Positions 8,967 to 19,890 of a DNA stretch of 64,000 bases are shown piece after piece (position 1 is the first letter of the stretch; each line of letters begins with the position of its first letter). The stretch spans positions 1 to 64,000 of the forward strand of contig DAOUFI010000001.1 of assembly GCA_034430175.1 (NCBI GenBank), read 5' to 3'. Source of the DNA: UBA6107 sp034430175. GTDB taxonomy: Bacteria; Chloroflexota; Anaerolineae; Anaerolineales; Anaerolineaceae. The position numbers were made by a program, and so were the translations under genes. Below the pieces are notes generated by a model that was not told the origin of the DNA, did not search any database, and saw only the letters and a program-made list of their open reading frames with translations.

Positions 8967-9461
8967 TTATGTGTCGTGAGCCATCATGTCTATGGCGATC
9001 GCGATAGTCAAAATGATGAAATCTTCCTGACCCGGATCGATCTCCACGCCATAAACATCGGTGAAACTGAACCATTTTTTTGAAATTTCAGCGACACGTC
9101 TGTGGTTTGACTTGATGATGTATTCATGGTCAAGAATGTTCCCCTGAATGAGCAGGTCTTCACCGTCACGGATTCTGGCAATCCAGCGATCACGGAAAGG
9201 GGCAATCAGCGCTTTTTGCACCAGGGCGATACGTCTCCCATTCGCGTCCTCGATCTCCATGGTGTTTTTAATACGCAGCAGGCGTTCCTGGATCTTGCAA
9301 AGCAGTTTACCTTGGGCGTCTTCCATGATCAATGTTTTACGAATACGTAACGCCTTGCCATCCACCCTGTACACCCTTTGGCCAGTTTGATCCTCAATCC
9401 AAAAATCATCCCCGATGGAAATGAGCTTTTGGTGGATTTTATAGCGATTATTCGCTTTCAT
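8967..9461 (-). CDS. LURP-one-related (YxjI-like) family protein
   Basis: A 164-residue soluble protein made of short beta-strands with repeating pairs such as IEDQTGQRVYRVDG and MEDAQGKLLCKIQ. This is the typical phospholipid scramblase/tubby-like LURP-one fold. No catalytic residues are known for the family and its bacterial role is unclear, although membrane association is often proposed. Start chosen at the ATG at 9461, preceded by AGGAGACATC. It is a single-gene unit with its own terminator. Confidence 0.82.
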   Translation of the reverse strand: MKANNRYKIHQKLISIGDDFWIEDQTGQRVYRVDGKALRIRKTLIMEDAQGKLLCKIQERLLRIKNTMEIEDANGRRIALVQKALIAPFRDRWIARIRDGEDLLIQGNILDHEYIIKSNHRRVAEISKKWFSFTDVYGVEIDPGQEDFIILTIAIAIDMMAHDT

Positions 9462-9631
9462 GATGTCTCCTCGCTCGTTTGATGATTGAGAATAAAATTA
9501 TAGATCATTCCCTGAGAATGGGGGCGCCGATATTTGAAGAGAAGTAAAATATAAGGACATAGATTGTCCAATTAAGCAAACTTATGATATGATGGGTATT
9601 GAGTAGAGATCAAATTATTGGAGAAATCACC

Positions 9632-10600
9632 ATGGAATATCGTTTTTTAGGAAAATCTGGAATTCAAGTTAGCGCTTTGTCGTTAGGGTCATGGGTCACC
9701 TTTCAAAATCAGGTGAACGTCGATTCCGCAGTCGCGATGATGTCAGAAGCGTACAATGCTGGAGTCAATTTCTTTGATAACGCCGAGGTTTACGCTCACG
9801 GCATGTCTGAAGAGGTGATGGGAGAAGCCCTGAAGAAGTTAAAATGGCGCCGCTCCAGTTACCTGATCTCGAGCAAGTTCTTTTGGGGGCTGAAAGAAGG
9901 CGTGAATGAGAAGAACACGTTGAACCGAAAACGCCTGATCGAGGGAGTAAATGGTTCTCTCGAACGCTTTGGCACCGATTACCTGGACCTGATCTTTTGC
10001 CACCGTCCCGACCCCACCACACCGATTGAAGAAACCGTATGGGCCATGCACAACATCATTGAATGGGGTAAAGCACTCTACTGGGGTACCTCTGAATGGT
10101 CGGCTTCAGAGATCGTCGCGGCAATCGAGATTGCCGAACGTCATCATCTGCACAAACCTGTGATGGAACAACCGCAATATAATCTCCTTTTCCGCCATCG
10201 CTTCGAGGTGGAGTATGCCCGCCTCTTCCACGATTATGGCTATGGTTCCACAACCTTCAGCCCATTGGCATCGGGTTTGTTGACCGGCAAATACAACAAC
10301 GGCATTCCCGAAGGTTCTCGTGGAACATTGGCTGGCATGGAATGGCTGCGAGATCATTTTGTTGATCAGAAAGCACTCGAAAAGGTACGCAACCTTCAAC
10401 CGATCGCCGAGGGGATCGGCGTTTCCCTTGCTCATCTATCTCTTGGCTGGTGCCTTAAGAACAAGAATGTCAGCACGGTTATTACCGGTGCCAGTCGGAT
10501 TGAGCAATTACGCGATAACCTAAAGGCGCTCGACATTGTGGACAGGATCACACCGGATGTGATGGCTGCGATCGACAATGTGGTGGGAAGACCTGAGTAA
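9632..10600 (+). CDS. Aldo/keto reductase, potassium-channel beta-subunit-like
   Basis: NADPH-dependent oxidoreductase of the AKR superfamily, subgroup resembling Kv-beta and YghZ. The catalytic tetrad is visible: Asp49, Tyr54, Lys82, His124 (in FDNAEVY, SSKFFW and CHRPDP). The C-terminal cofactor-binding part contains VITGASRIEQLRDNLKA. I chose the ATG at 9632 because GGAG at 9620-9623 lies 8 bases upstream. A longer form from a TTG at 9599 would add 11 poorly conserved residues. Substrate is unknown; members reduce aldehydes and ketones. Length (322) is normal. Confidence 0.9.
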   Translation: MEYRFLGKSGIQVSALSLGSWVTFQNQVNVDSAVAMMSEAYNAGVNFFDNAEVYAHGMSEEVMGEALKKLKWRRSSYLISSKFFWGLKEGVNEKNTLNRKRLIEGVNGSLERFGTDYLDLIFCHRPDPTTPIEETVWAMHNIIEWGKALYWGTSEWSASEIVAAIEIAERHHLHKPVMEQPQYNLLFRHRFEVEYARLFHDYGYGSTTFSPLASGLLTGKYNNGIPEGSRGTLAGMEWLRDHFVDQKALEKVRNLQPIAEGIGVSLAHLSLGWCLKNKNVSTVITGASRIEQLRDNLKALDIVDRITPDVMAAIDNVVGRPE

Positions 10601-10624
10601 ACGATTTTTTGGATAAAAGGAAAT

Positions 10625-10659
10625 TGTCAGGTGATATAATCATCGCCTGACATTTTTTA
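10625..10659 (+). terminator. Terminator after aldo/keto reductase
   Basis: TGTCAGGTGAT (10625-10635) pairs with ATCGCCTGACA (10642-10652) with one G-T pair, followed by TTTTTT just before the next start codon. Confidence 0.75.
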
Positions 10660-10670
10660 TTGAGAGATTC

Positions 10671-12131
10671 ATGGAAGAGATCACGGTTGACTATTCAAAG
10701 AAATGGCTGGTTATGCTCTCCGTGGCCTGTGGAGTGTTTCTAAGCACGCTCGATGGGAGCATCGTCAACATTGCCCTGAACACACTGGTCATTGAGATGG
10801 ATAAACCTCTCGCTGTGGTGGAATGGGTGGTACTGGCTTACATGCTCACCATCGCCACGCTTATGCTTTCGGTGGGGCGGCTGGCAGACATGATCGGAAA
10901 AAAGCGCATCTACCTGGCAGGCTTAGCCATCTTTACGCTCGGTTCCGGACTCTGTGGTCTTTCTCCAGATGTTTACTGGTTGATCGGCTTTCGTGTGCTT
11001 CAGGCGGTTGGCGCATCAATGGTGATGGCGCTGGGCACGGCTATCGTCACCGAGGCTTTCCCTTCAAATGAGCGTGGTAAGGCCATGGGTATCATGGGGT
11101 TGATGGTTTCGATAGGCATCATAGCTGGTCCAACCATCGGAGGAATATTGCTGCAGTCGCTTTCGTGGCACTGGTTGTTCTACGTGAACCTGCCGGTGGG
11201 GGTGATCGGTGTGATCTTGGTAGCGGTTTTTGTTCCCTATCGCCGTCCGCAGCACAAACAGCGGTTCGATTTTGCCGGTGCCGGAACGCTGTTCGCCTGT
11301 ATGGCTTTGCTGCTTTTGAGTTTATCGATCATCCAGTTAGAAGGTTTCTCGCATCCGACCGCTTATTTTCTGTTTGCCGCAGGTGCGGGTATGCTGGTGT
11401 GGTTTATCCGCATTGAGCAGCGGGCTGAACAACCGATGATCGACCTGAACATGTTCACCAACCGTATGTTCACCATCAACCTGGTGACCGGTTGCCTCAC
11501 CTTTATTGCTGGCGCAGGCACTACCCTGCTGATGCCGTTTTTTCTGCAGAATGTGCTGGGTTACGACCCGCAAAAAACCGGGCTGATGTTGATCGTCGCA
11601 CCTATGGCAATCGCAATTATGGCGCCGTTATCAGGAGCTCTCTCCGACCGCATGGGTTCAAGGCTGATCACCACTATTGGGTTAACCATCACGGCCTTTG
11701 GGTATATTTTGGTAAGCGGCATCTCCGCGACAACGAGCGCCTGGGAGTACATTCTGCGTTACCTGCCGATTGGTATTGGGTTGGGTATTTTCCAATCGCC
11801 AAACAATAGCGCGGTGATGGGCTCCGCGCCTAAGGAGCGTTTGGGGGTGGCTTCGGGATTGCTTGCCCTCACCCGTGTGATCGGGCAGATGACGGGAATT
11901 GCCATCCTTGGTGCTGTCTATAACACAATCGTATTACAGCAATCCGGTGGAATTGTGGTGGAGGGCAACGTGCAGGCACCCATTCCTGCGCAAATGGTCG
12001 GGCTGCACGCAGCGCTCCTCTTTGCAGTGGTCGTGTTGCTTACATCACTGGGATTCTCAGTTTGGGCGCTTATTCAGGTTACCCGCGCAAAGAAGGCTCA
12101 ACGAGCCTCCATCACATCCAATATCGAATAA
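10671..12131 (+). CDS. MFS drug exporter, DHA2 (EmrB/QacA) family
   Basis: A 486-residue protein with the length and hydrophobic pattern of 14-helix DHA2 proton antiporters. The DHA2 opening LDGSIVNIALNTL lies near residues 27-39, motif A GRLADMIGKKRIYLAG is at 69-84, and an antiporter-type glycine-rich helix (GLMVSIGIIAGPTIGG) is near 143-158. It would export drugs or other amphiphilic compounds. The ATG at 10671 follows a TTGAGAG stretch and immediately follows the preceding terminator, so its promoter may overlap the terminator region. No regulator is adjacent. Confidence 0.9.
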   Translation: MEEITVDYSKKWLVMLSVACGVFLSTLDGSIVNIALNTLVIEMDKPLAVVEWVVLAYMLTIATLMLSVGRLADMIGKKRIYLAGLAIFTLGSGLCGLSPDVYWLIGFRVLQAVGASMVMALGTAIVTEAFPSNERGKAMGIMGLMVSIGIIAGPTIGGILLQSLSWHWLFYVNLPVGVIGVILVAVFVPYRRPQHKQRFDFAGAGTLFACMALLLLSLSIIQLEGFSHPTAYFLFAAGAGMLVWFIRIEQRAEQPMIDLNMFTNRMFTINLVTGCLTFIAGAGTTLLMPFFLQNVLGYDPQKTGLMLIVAPMAIAIMAPLSGALSDRMGSRLITTIGLTITAFGYILVSGISATTSAWEYILRYLPIGIGLGIFQSPNNSAVMGSAPKERLGVASGLLALTRVIGQMTGIAILGAVYNTIVLQQSGGIVVEGNVQAPIPAQMVGLHAALLFAVVVLLTSLGFSVWALIQVTRAKKAQRASITSNIE

Positions 12132-12182
12132 ATTAAAGTATTTGGTGTTATTCTTGCAACCCATCGTTCAGGAGATGGGATC

Positions 12183-13748
12183 ATGAGAATCTTTCATCAT
12201 TTATTTTTACGCATCCTGCCGTTCGGATTAATCGCGGGCTTCATCGCGCTAATGGTTATTCCGGGGGGTACGGTATCCTCGGAGCGAATCGAAGCTATTA
12301 ACCTCACTTCCGGGCCAGGCGCAGGCTATAACAGCGGCACATTTGGTTCGATCTCCTCCAGTCAAAAAAATGCCGGAGCGGAATTTGTTCGCGAGACCAT
12401 CGATTGGTCAAGAGTAGAAACGACCGCCGGGACCTATGATTGGAATTCCTGGCGTCCGCTGGATGCCATCTTCACCAGCGAAAAAGAAGACGGATTCAAG
12501 ATTGTGGCTGTCCTCGACGGCGCGCCTTCCTATCTCGCGAACACGACCAGCACAGAGGATTCATCCGAACTGCTGGTGGCTTGGGCGAACTTTGTACAGG
12601 CAGCCGTCAACCAGTTCGGCGATCGCGTGGATGTGTGGGAGATCGGCAGCCGGGTAAACTCAAACACCGGTATGAGCCCATTTTTGGTTCCGTCTTCGCC
12701 TAATTCTGTTTCCACTCCCAATATTCAGGTGTACGGACAACTGGTGAAGGTCGCAGCGAAGATCATCTCCAACAGCGACCCCAACGATGAGCTTTGGATG
12801 GGTAGCCTGGTCAGCGCCTTTTCGTCATCCTGCGCTGTCAACCCATTGACTTTTCTCCTTGAGATGAATGCCACCAAAGCCTGGAGTTCCATCGACAGCG
12901 TCGAATATCGACCTGAGCGAGGCGCAGTCTCGCCTGAGACTACTCTGACCGCGGTGAATTCCGCTTGCGCGTCGTCTTTACCAGCCGGTGCGACCACGCT
13001 TGCCGGGGAATTAACCAGCGTTACCGACCTGGCGCGCCAGCTTGGTGGGAAGACTGTCCGCATTGAAGGATTAGGTTGGTCGGATGAGGAATTAACCTCG
13101 CTGGGTTCAGGTCGTTCCATCTCCACCGATCAGTTGGCCGCTGATTACCTGACCCGTGCTTCAGTCATTGCTTTCAGTGGTGGTAAAGTAACCTCTATAT
13201 TTTGGCGTGGAGATGCGTCAACAACCTCTTCTGTCACAACCGCCCTGGCGAATATAAATTCAGTTCTCGACGGTGCCGAATATATTGGGCAATTCCAGGG
13301 GCAAACGGGTTCGGTTTATGAGTACCGCTTTCAGAAGGGTAACAAGTGGATCATCATCGCATGGCGCGCCATGGACGGCGATGCTCCCATCCCCGTCACC
13401 CTGGCGGGGTTGGAAACCGGAACGCTGACGGCGTACGCCGTGGACGCACCAACATTCACCTCCGCCAATGGCATAACCATCGATGTGGACGGTTCGGGTA
13501 ATGCCATCGTGATGCTGAACGAGCGTCCAGTGGTGTTTGTGGGCTACACCAGTGACATCAGCGCGGCTGCCAAAGAGGAAGTGAACAACCAGATCACCCT
13601 TTGGAAGCACGACATCAAGTTGATGATCAATCAGGGGATGAACGATGTCAAGGCAGCAATGATGCAGGCACTTGAGAACATGTTCAACAGCGCTAAAGAA
13701 AAGGCCATCCAGTGGGGTGAGGATAAACTGAATGAATTGCTGAACTAA
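12183..13748 (+). CDS. Exported glycosidase-like TIM-barrel protein, probably not catalytic
   Basis: A 521-residue protein with one N-terminal signal or anchor helix (about 11-30). Residues 38-360 follow the pattern of (beta/alpha)8 glycoside hydrolases (GH5/GH39-like): ETIDWSRVETTAGTYDW near 71-87, FKIVAVLDGAPSYLA near 105-119 and VDVWEIGSRVN at 149-159. The acid/base Glu expected in the WEIWNEPN-type motif is replaced (WEIGSRVN), so it may bind rather than cut sugars. Residues about 455-521 form an amphipathic helical tail. GGAGATGGG precedes the ATG. It is followed by a WD40-like lipoprotein that probably acts on the same cell surface. Confidence 0.6.
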   Translation: MRIFHHLFLRILPFGLIAGFIALMVIPGGTVSSERIEAINLTSGPGAGYNSGTFGSISSSQKNAGAEFVRETIDWSRVETTAGTYDWNSWRPLDAIFTSEKEDGFKIVAVLDGAPSYLANTTSTEDSSELLVAWANFVQAAVNQFGDRVDVWEIGSRVNSNTGMSPFLVPSSPNSVSTPNIQVYGQLVKVAAKIISNSDPNDELWMGSLVSAFSSSCAVNPLTFLLEMNATKAWSSIDSVEYRPERGAVSPETTLTAVNSACASSLPAGATTLAGELTSVTDLARQLGGKTVRIEGLGWSDEELTSLGSGRSISTDQLAADYLTRASVIAFSGGKVTSIFWRGDASTTSSVTTALANINSVLDGAEYIGQFQGQTGSVYEYRFQKGNKWIIIAWRAMDGDAPIPVTLAGLETGTLTAYAVDAPTFTSANGITIDVDGSGNAIVMLNERPVVFVGYTSDISAAAKEEVNNQITLWKHDIKLMINQGMNDVKAAMMQALENMFNSAKEKAIQWGEDKLNELLN

Positions 13749-13764
13749 CTGAGGACGGTATAAT
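13737..13764 (+). promoter_or_regulatory. Possible promoter for WD40-like lipoprotein
   Basis: TTGCTG (13737-13742) and TATAAT (13759-13764), 16 bases apart. The site overlaps the end of the upstream gene and lies 30 bases before the start codon at 13795. Confidence 0.45.
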
Positions 13765-13794
13765 CGTCTAATGAACATTGATGAAAGGAGATAA

Positions 13795-14925
13795 ATGAGT
13801 TTGAAATCTTCACTTAAATCGATCATTCTTGCCCTCGTGGCAATTCTATTCCTGGCAGGGTGCGCGCTGCCTTCCATGACCCCGCCGCCCGGATATGTTG
13901 AAACCATCCTGCCTACAACGACCTCTCCGGCTGTACCAACGGCGATATCCACCACGGCAGCACCGGAGATTGTCCCGCAAAAGATTGCGGCCGGGAATAC
14001 TTCTGGATTAACCGCGATAAGAAAGATCCCGGTCAGTAATGTGGAGAAAATCCGCTGGTCGGCAGACAGTTCCACGCTCGGATTAGTCACAAGGAATGCT
14101 GACGCGGGTGGAAACAGTATTTACAGCGCGGTGCTACTGGATGGTAAGACCTTGGCCACAAAGGCTGTATTCTCACCAGAAACAGGACGTATTGTTGATA
14201 TCAGTCCGGATGGCCGTCTGGCGGCTTCCATCAATGATGAGACTTCCACTTTTGATATCTACGATATGGGCGATGGCAACCGCAATATTGTCTCGATCAC
14301 TCCCCAATATACTCTCAACACTGCCGCTTTTTCACCAGACGGGAAGTATTTTTCGCTCTCCAGCAATGACAACTGGCAAGTGGAGATTTACGCATTACCG
14401 GATGGATTGTTGGTAAAAACCTTGACAGGTTTTGAGACCGCCGCGCCGGTATACGACGCCGGTTATAACGGAAGCAATAGCACCATCCTCTGGCACGCAC
14501 GCGCCACGCTTCAATTGCAAAACATCGAGACTGGTGAAATGGGAGCTTCCGTCAGCGGGGAAGATTTTTTCAACAGCTATACCCTGTCACCGGATGGAGC
14601 AATCCTGGTCGGGGCAGCTGCCAAAACGGTGAATAATAGTTATGTTTTCGCCGTCACCCTCTGGAATGCATCTGATGGAACTGAGTTACGCACGCTCGTA
14701 CTTCCCGACGTCTCCAGCGATATCGCCTTTTCACCGGATGCTTCCATGCTGGCGGCTACGGTAGGCAACAATGTGCTGATCTATGAGGTAGCTACCGGCA
14801 ACCAGCTTGCCACACTAAGCGGACACAGCGGTCAAACCAATAAAGTAGCCTTTTCACCAGATGGTCTGTCCCTCGTTTCCACAGGTGAGGACAACCAATT
14901 GATTCTCTGGCAGGTCCCCCAATAA
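13795..14925 (+). CDS. WD40/beta-propeller-like lipoprotein
   Basis: The signal peptide ends in LAGC with the lipid-carrying Cys at residue 23, followed by a Pro/Thr-rich linker to about residue 70. The rest contains five or more repeats with the FSPDG signature (for example SPDGRLAAS, FSPDGKYFS, LSPDGAILV, FSPDASMLA, FSPDGLSLVST), typical of WD40-type propellers. It likely acts as a binding scaffold on the outer face of the membrane. AAGGAG lies 4 bases before the ATG. No enzymatic motif is visible. Confidence 0.82.
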   Translation: MSLKSSLKSIILALVAILFLAGCALPSMTPPPGYVETILPTTTSPAVPTAISTTAAPEIVPQKIAAGNTSGLTAIRKIPVSNVEKIRWSADSSTLGLVTRNADAGGNSIYSAVLLDGKTLATKAVFSPETGRIVDISPDGRLAASINDETSTFDIYDMGDGNRNIVSITPQYTLNTAAFSPDGKYFSLSSNDNWQVEIYALPDGLLVKTLTGFETAAPVYDAGYNGSNSTILWHARATLQLQNIETGEMGASVSGEDFFNSYTLSPDGAILVGAAAKTVNNSYVFAVTLWNASDGTELRTLVLPDVSSDIAFSPDASMLAATVGNNVLIYEVATGNQLATLSGHSGQTNKVAFSPDGLSLVSTGEDNQLILWQVPQ

Positions 14926-14931
14926 TTCGAC

Positions 14932-14957
14932 AAACCCCGCGCGAGCGGGGTTTTTTC
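14932..14957 (+). terminator. Terminator after WD40-like lipoprotein
   Basis: AAACCCCGC (14932-14940), loop GCGA, GCGGGGTTT (14945-14953), then further T residues. A textbook intrinsic terminator. Confidence 0.92.
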
Positions 14958-15010
14958 TTCCCAAAACCCTTATGGTATACTTCTAACGCTCCCGCAGGGG
15001 AGGTGATTTT

Positions 15011-16912
<1,902 letters not shown>

Positions 16913-16959
16913 CGATCAATCTTGGAGTATGAATTAAATTTTTCAAATGTTTACTTTTT

Positions 16960-16996
16960 ATCAAAAAATCGTCCATTCCTTTTGGTTTGGACGATT
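16960..16996 (-). terminator. Terminator for ABC-2 transporter operon
   Basis: AATCGTCC (16967-16974) pairs with GGACGATT (16989-16996). On the minus strand it is followed by a run of T, downstream of the permease gene that ends at 17025. Confidence 0.65.
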
Positions 16997-17022
16997 CTCT
17001 ACTCTCTACTCTCTATTCTCTG
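16997..17022. repeat. Heptamer tandem repeat, about 3.5 units
   Basis: Three consecutive 7-base units (CTCTACT, CTCTACT, CTCTATT) and a partial fourth fill the space between the terminator stem and the stop codon of the permease gene. The unit is the same as in the longer array at 21241-21310 (ACTCTCN in another register). Confidence 0.8.
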
Positions 17023-17024
17023 TA

Positions 17025-17915
17025 TCAATAATTCGTCACCCGGTCGATCAGACCCTGTTCCTTGGCGCGGTGTTCGCAGGACTTGAAGATGCTGTTACTG
17101 ATGACACCCAATACCACTGTGAACGCCACCAGAATTCCTAAAAGTTGCAGGTTCGTGAAGGCGGAAAAGGTCGGGAAAGCGTCGACCACGGTGCCGATCA
17201 GTGAACGCCGGATCAACTCCAACCAGTAGGTAATGGGTAACGCGTATCCGATCGGCTGCAGGAAAACCGGCAGGCTGGTGAGCGGGAAGATGGCCCCGGT
17301 GAAGAGGAACATCGCCGAAGACACCGCGTCGCCCACGAAATCAGAATGGCGTGCCAGCATCAGCGTTACCCCGGCTAGGATCAATCCCATCATAACCAGC
17401 ACGATGATCCCTAACACAAACGTGACGATGAAAAGCAGCCAGTCCACATTCGCGATCTGGAAGGGGACGTGCAGGAAAAGGATTCCCGCCAGGATCGTGA
17501 TCACCACCGAGACGGTACCGATGAGGATGCGCGCCACGCCTCGTCCCAATAGATACGCCGGGATCTGGATGGGAGCCACGTACATATATTTCAGCGTCTT
17601 GTAGTGTTCGCGGTCGTCAACGATGGCCCAAGAGACTCCGGTCATCACTGAGCTCACGTACTGGTAGAACGCGTTGCCAAAGTATAGGTAAGCAAAGTAG
17701 GGCGTGTTGTAGTTCCCCTGCGCGATGACGGAGTACATCACCACAATGATTGCTGCCCCGGCCAGCGGTTTGATGATCGAATATACCGCGAACAAGAAAG
17801 GATCCGTCCAGTTGGATTCGATCTTCCAACCCAGCCAGGTGGCGGTTTTAAGTGAGCGCCGAAAAACGGCGAAAAAGTCCTTGCTCGATGAAGTGGAACG
17901 TAATGATTCGTTCAT
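17025..17915 (-). CDS. ABC-2 type transporter permease (DrrB-like)
   Basis: A 296-residue membrane protein with six predicted helices and the ABC-2 exporter pattern: a hydrophilic N-terminus, then clusters of helices and a GAIFPLTSLPVFLQPIGY segment near the fourth helix, characteristic of DrrB/NodJ-like permeases. It starts by a four-base overlap (ATGA) with the end of the upstream permease gene, so the two are translationally coupled. With its neighbour and the ATPase it should form an exporter of a drug, lipid or glycolipid. The substrate is not evident. Confidence 0.87.
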   Translation of the reverse strand: MNESLRSTSSSKDFFAVFRRSLKTATWLGWKIESNWTDPFLFAVYSIIKPLAGAAIIVVMYSVIAQGNYNTPYFAYLYFGNAFYQYVSSVMTGVSWAIVDDREHYKTLKYMYVAPIQIPAYLLGRGVARILIGTVSVVITILAGILFLHVPFQIANVDWLLFIVTFVLGIIVLVMMGLILAGVTLMLARHSDFVGDAVSSAMFLFTGAIFPLTSLPVFLQPIGYALPITYWLELIRRSLIGTVVDAFPTFSAFTNLQLLGILVAFTVVLGVISNSIFKSCEHRAKEQGLIDRVTNY

Positions 17916-18757
17916 CGTCTGTTCTCCGTGATGCGTCCTTCGCGGATCGCCAGGCGTTCGGTGTATCCCAGTAGCAGTTTGGCACCAACGATAAAGCCCA
18001 CGCTGAGCACGGCCAGGATGATGGCTTCCAGGTTCACGTTGAGAAAGCCAAGAGTCGCGCCGCTAGTAAAGACCAGTTGGCGCATGGCGTCCAGCCCCAG
18101 CGTGAGTGGGATGAGCGACGCCGCGGCAGATACCCAGAAGGGTAAGAATTTTAGTGGGAAGTAAAAGCCGCTAACCAGGAATACCGGTTCCTGCGCCAGG
18201 TTGGCGATGTGCCAGGCCTCACGTCCGAACAGCAGGAAAGCCGAAGCCGTCATCATCCCCAGACCATAAAGCGCGATCATGGAGAGGATAAAAACGACCG
18301 CCAACATCAGGCCGTTCTGGATGGTGTAGGTGACATGGAAGAGCAGCGAGCCAAGGATCACCACCGCGGCGGCGCGGATGAGCGTTGCCACCATCCCCCC
18401 CAGTGCCATGCCGAGCAGGATGCCCATCATTGGCGCGGGTGAACCGATGTAGAGCGGCAGGTTACCGGTCTCTTTTTCCCAGTAAAGCTGGCTCGACATG
18501 CTCCAGAGGATGTTCATCCAGAAAGCCGTCATGGCGCCGCCAACGACCACGAAACCGATGTAATCGGCTGGCGCGCCGATCGCCTGGTAGATGAGCACGT
18601 AACCGATGACGCTCAGCATGGGGAACAAAACATCGAAGATCAGCCACGATTTTTCACGATAGAGGCCGATCAGACGCGGCGAAGCCCGTCCGATGATCGT
18701 TTGCATAAAGAGTTGCGCTCCACTGGAGCGTTTTTCAATCTTCGGGAGATTCAGCAT
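17912..18757 (-). CDS. ABC-2 type transporter permease, second subunit
   Basis: A membrane protein of about 281 residues with six predicted helices and the ABC-2 motif SGFYFPLKFLPFWVSAAASL near the fourth helix. I place the start at 18757 (MLNLPK) because GGAAGAAG lies 6 bases upstream. This overlaps the end of the ATPase gene by 23 bases, whereas a longer open frame to 18796 has no clear ribosome site. It forms a heterodimeric pore with the next permease. Confidence 0.85.
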   Translation of the reverse strand: MLNLPKIEKRSSGAQLFMQTIIGRASPRLIGLYREKSWLIFDVLFPMLSVIGYVLIYQAIGAPADYIGFVVVGGAMTAFWMNILWSMSSQLYWEKETGNLPLYIGSPAPMMGILLGMALGGMVATLIRAAAVVILGSLLFHVTYTIQNGLMLAVVFILSMIALYGLGMMTASAFLLFGREAWHIANLAQEPVFLVSGFYFPLKFLPFWVSAAASLIPLTLGLDAMRQLVFTSGATLGFLNVNLEAIILAVLSVGFIVGAKLLLGYTERLAIREGRITENRR

Positions 18758-19754
18758 GTTCAACTTCTTCCATACGCGTACCCACCAGCGCCACAAACAC
18801 GTCTTCCAACGTGGCTTCGCGCTTTTGCAGGTTCTTGATCCTCAATTTCATCGGGTTGAAGGCGTCGATCACCGCGCTGAGCACCGACTCGTCTTTGAGG
18901 ACGAAATCCAGCCTGCTGAAGCCGTCTTCTGCGAACAGGTCCACGCGGTTCACGCCAGGAAGGTTGCGCAGCGCATCCACTGTGAACGGTTCGGCGCTGG
19001 TGACCTCGATGGTGAACAGGGCTTCCTTGCGCAGGGCGCGTTTGAGCGCGGCAGGCGTGTCGCAGGCCAGTACCTTGCCCTTGTTGATGATCGCCACACG
19101 GTTGCACAACTCGTCGGCTTCCACCATGTAATGCGTGGTCAGCAGCACGGTGCGCGAACGATCTTCCTCAATCCATGTGCGGACGAATTTACGCACGTCT
19201 CGCGAGGCGCCTACATCCAGGCCCAGAGTCGGCTCATCCAGGAACAGGATTTCGGGGTCGGTCATGAAGCCGCGGATGATGTTCATCTTCTGGCGCAGAC
19301 CGGTGGAGAGATCAGAGCACTTGGTGTTGGCCCGGTCGGTCATGTCCACGATCTCCAGCAGGCGCTTGATGCGGGCGTGGGCCACCTTCGATTCGATGCC
19401 GTAGAACTGTGAGAACATCCACAGGTTTTCGCGCACGGTCAACAGTCCGTATCCGGAGGTCTCACCGCCCGACACTATGTTGATGTGGTGGCGGATCTGG
19501 TCGGACTGTTTGTAGACGTCAAAACCGGCCACATTCGCCTTGCCGCTGGTGGGCGAAAGCAGTGTGGTCAGGATCTTGATGAGGGTGGTTTTACCGGCGC
19601 CGTTGGGGCCGAGCAACCCAAAAAGTTCACCTTTATGGATCTCAAGGTTGACGTTGTCGAGAGCGATCAGTCTCTTGCTCTCATTCTTCTTTGCGCCCCG
19701 AATGGTATAGACCCTTCCGAGGGCTTCGGTAACGATTGCGTTTTCTGCTTGCAT
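18735..19754 (-). CDS. ABC transporter ATP-binding protein, DrrA-like
   Basis: ATPase of the ABC-2 exporter. Walker A GPNGAGKTT lies near residues 49-57, a signature-like LSTGLRQKMNI near 146, Walker B EILFLDEPTLGLD near 168-180 and the switch histidine in LLTTHYM. The C-terminal 90 residues form the DrrA-type regulatory domain. Length (339) fits daunorubicin-resistance-type ATPases. It leads the three-gene minus-strand operon that ends at 17025. Confidence 0.92.
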   Translation of the reverse strand: MQAENAIVTEALGRVYTIRGAKKNESKRLIALDNVNLEIHKGELFGLLGPNGAGKTTLIKILTTLLSPTSGKANVAGFDVYKQSDQIRHHINIVSGGETSGYGLLTVRENLWMFSQFYGIESKVAHARIKRLLEIVDMTDRANTKCSDLSTGLRQKMNIIRGFMTDPEILFLDEPTLGLDVGASRDVRKFVRTWIEEDRSRTVLLTTHYMVEADELCNRVAIINKGKVLACDTPAALKRALRKEALFTIEVTSAEPFTVDALRNLPGVNRVDLFAEDGFSRLDFVLKDESVLSAVIDAFNPMKLRIKNLQKREATLEDVFVALVGTRMEEVEHAESPED

Positions 19755-19890
19755 TGTATTCTTTCTGTGGGTTTAAATAAAAAGACGGCTAGATATGTTG
19801 CTCATCAGCCTGCACCGACCACTGCTGTCCGTCTGCACATATTGTACACGGATTTGGAAGATTTTCCAATGGGAAATCAAGAAATTTCCA

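Noticed and set aside
9599..9631. TTG-initiated extension of the aldo/keto reductase
   Set aside because: The ATG at 9632 has a well-spaced GGAG and the family's usual N-terminus begins there.
18693..19412. 239-codon open frame antisense to the DrrA-like ATPase
   Set aside because: Walker and signature motifs on the minus strand are intact; the + strand frame shows no domain.
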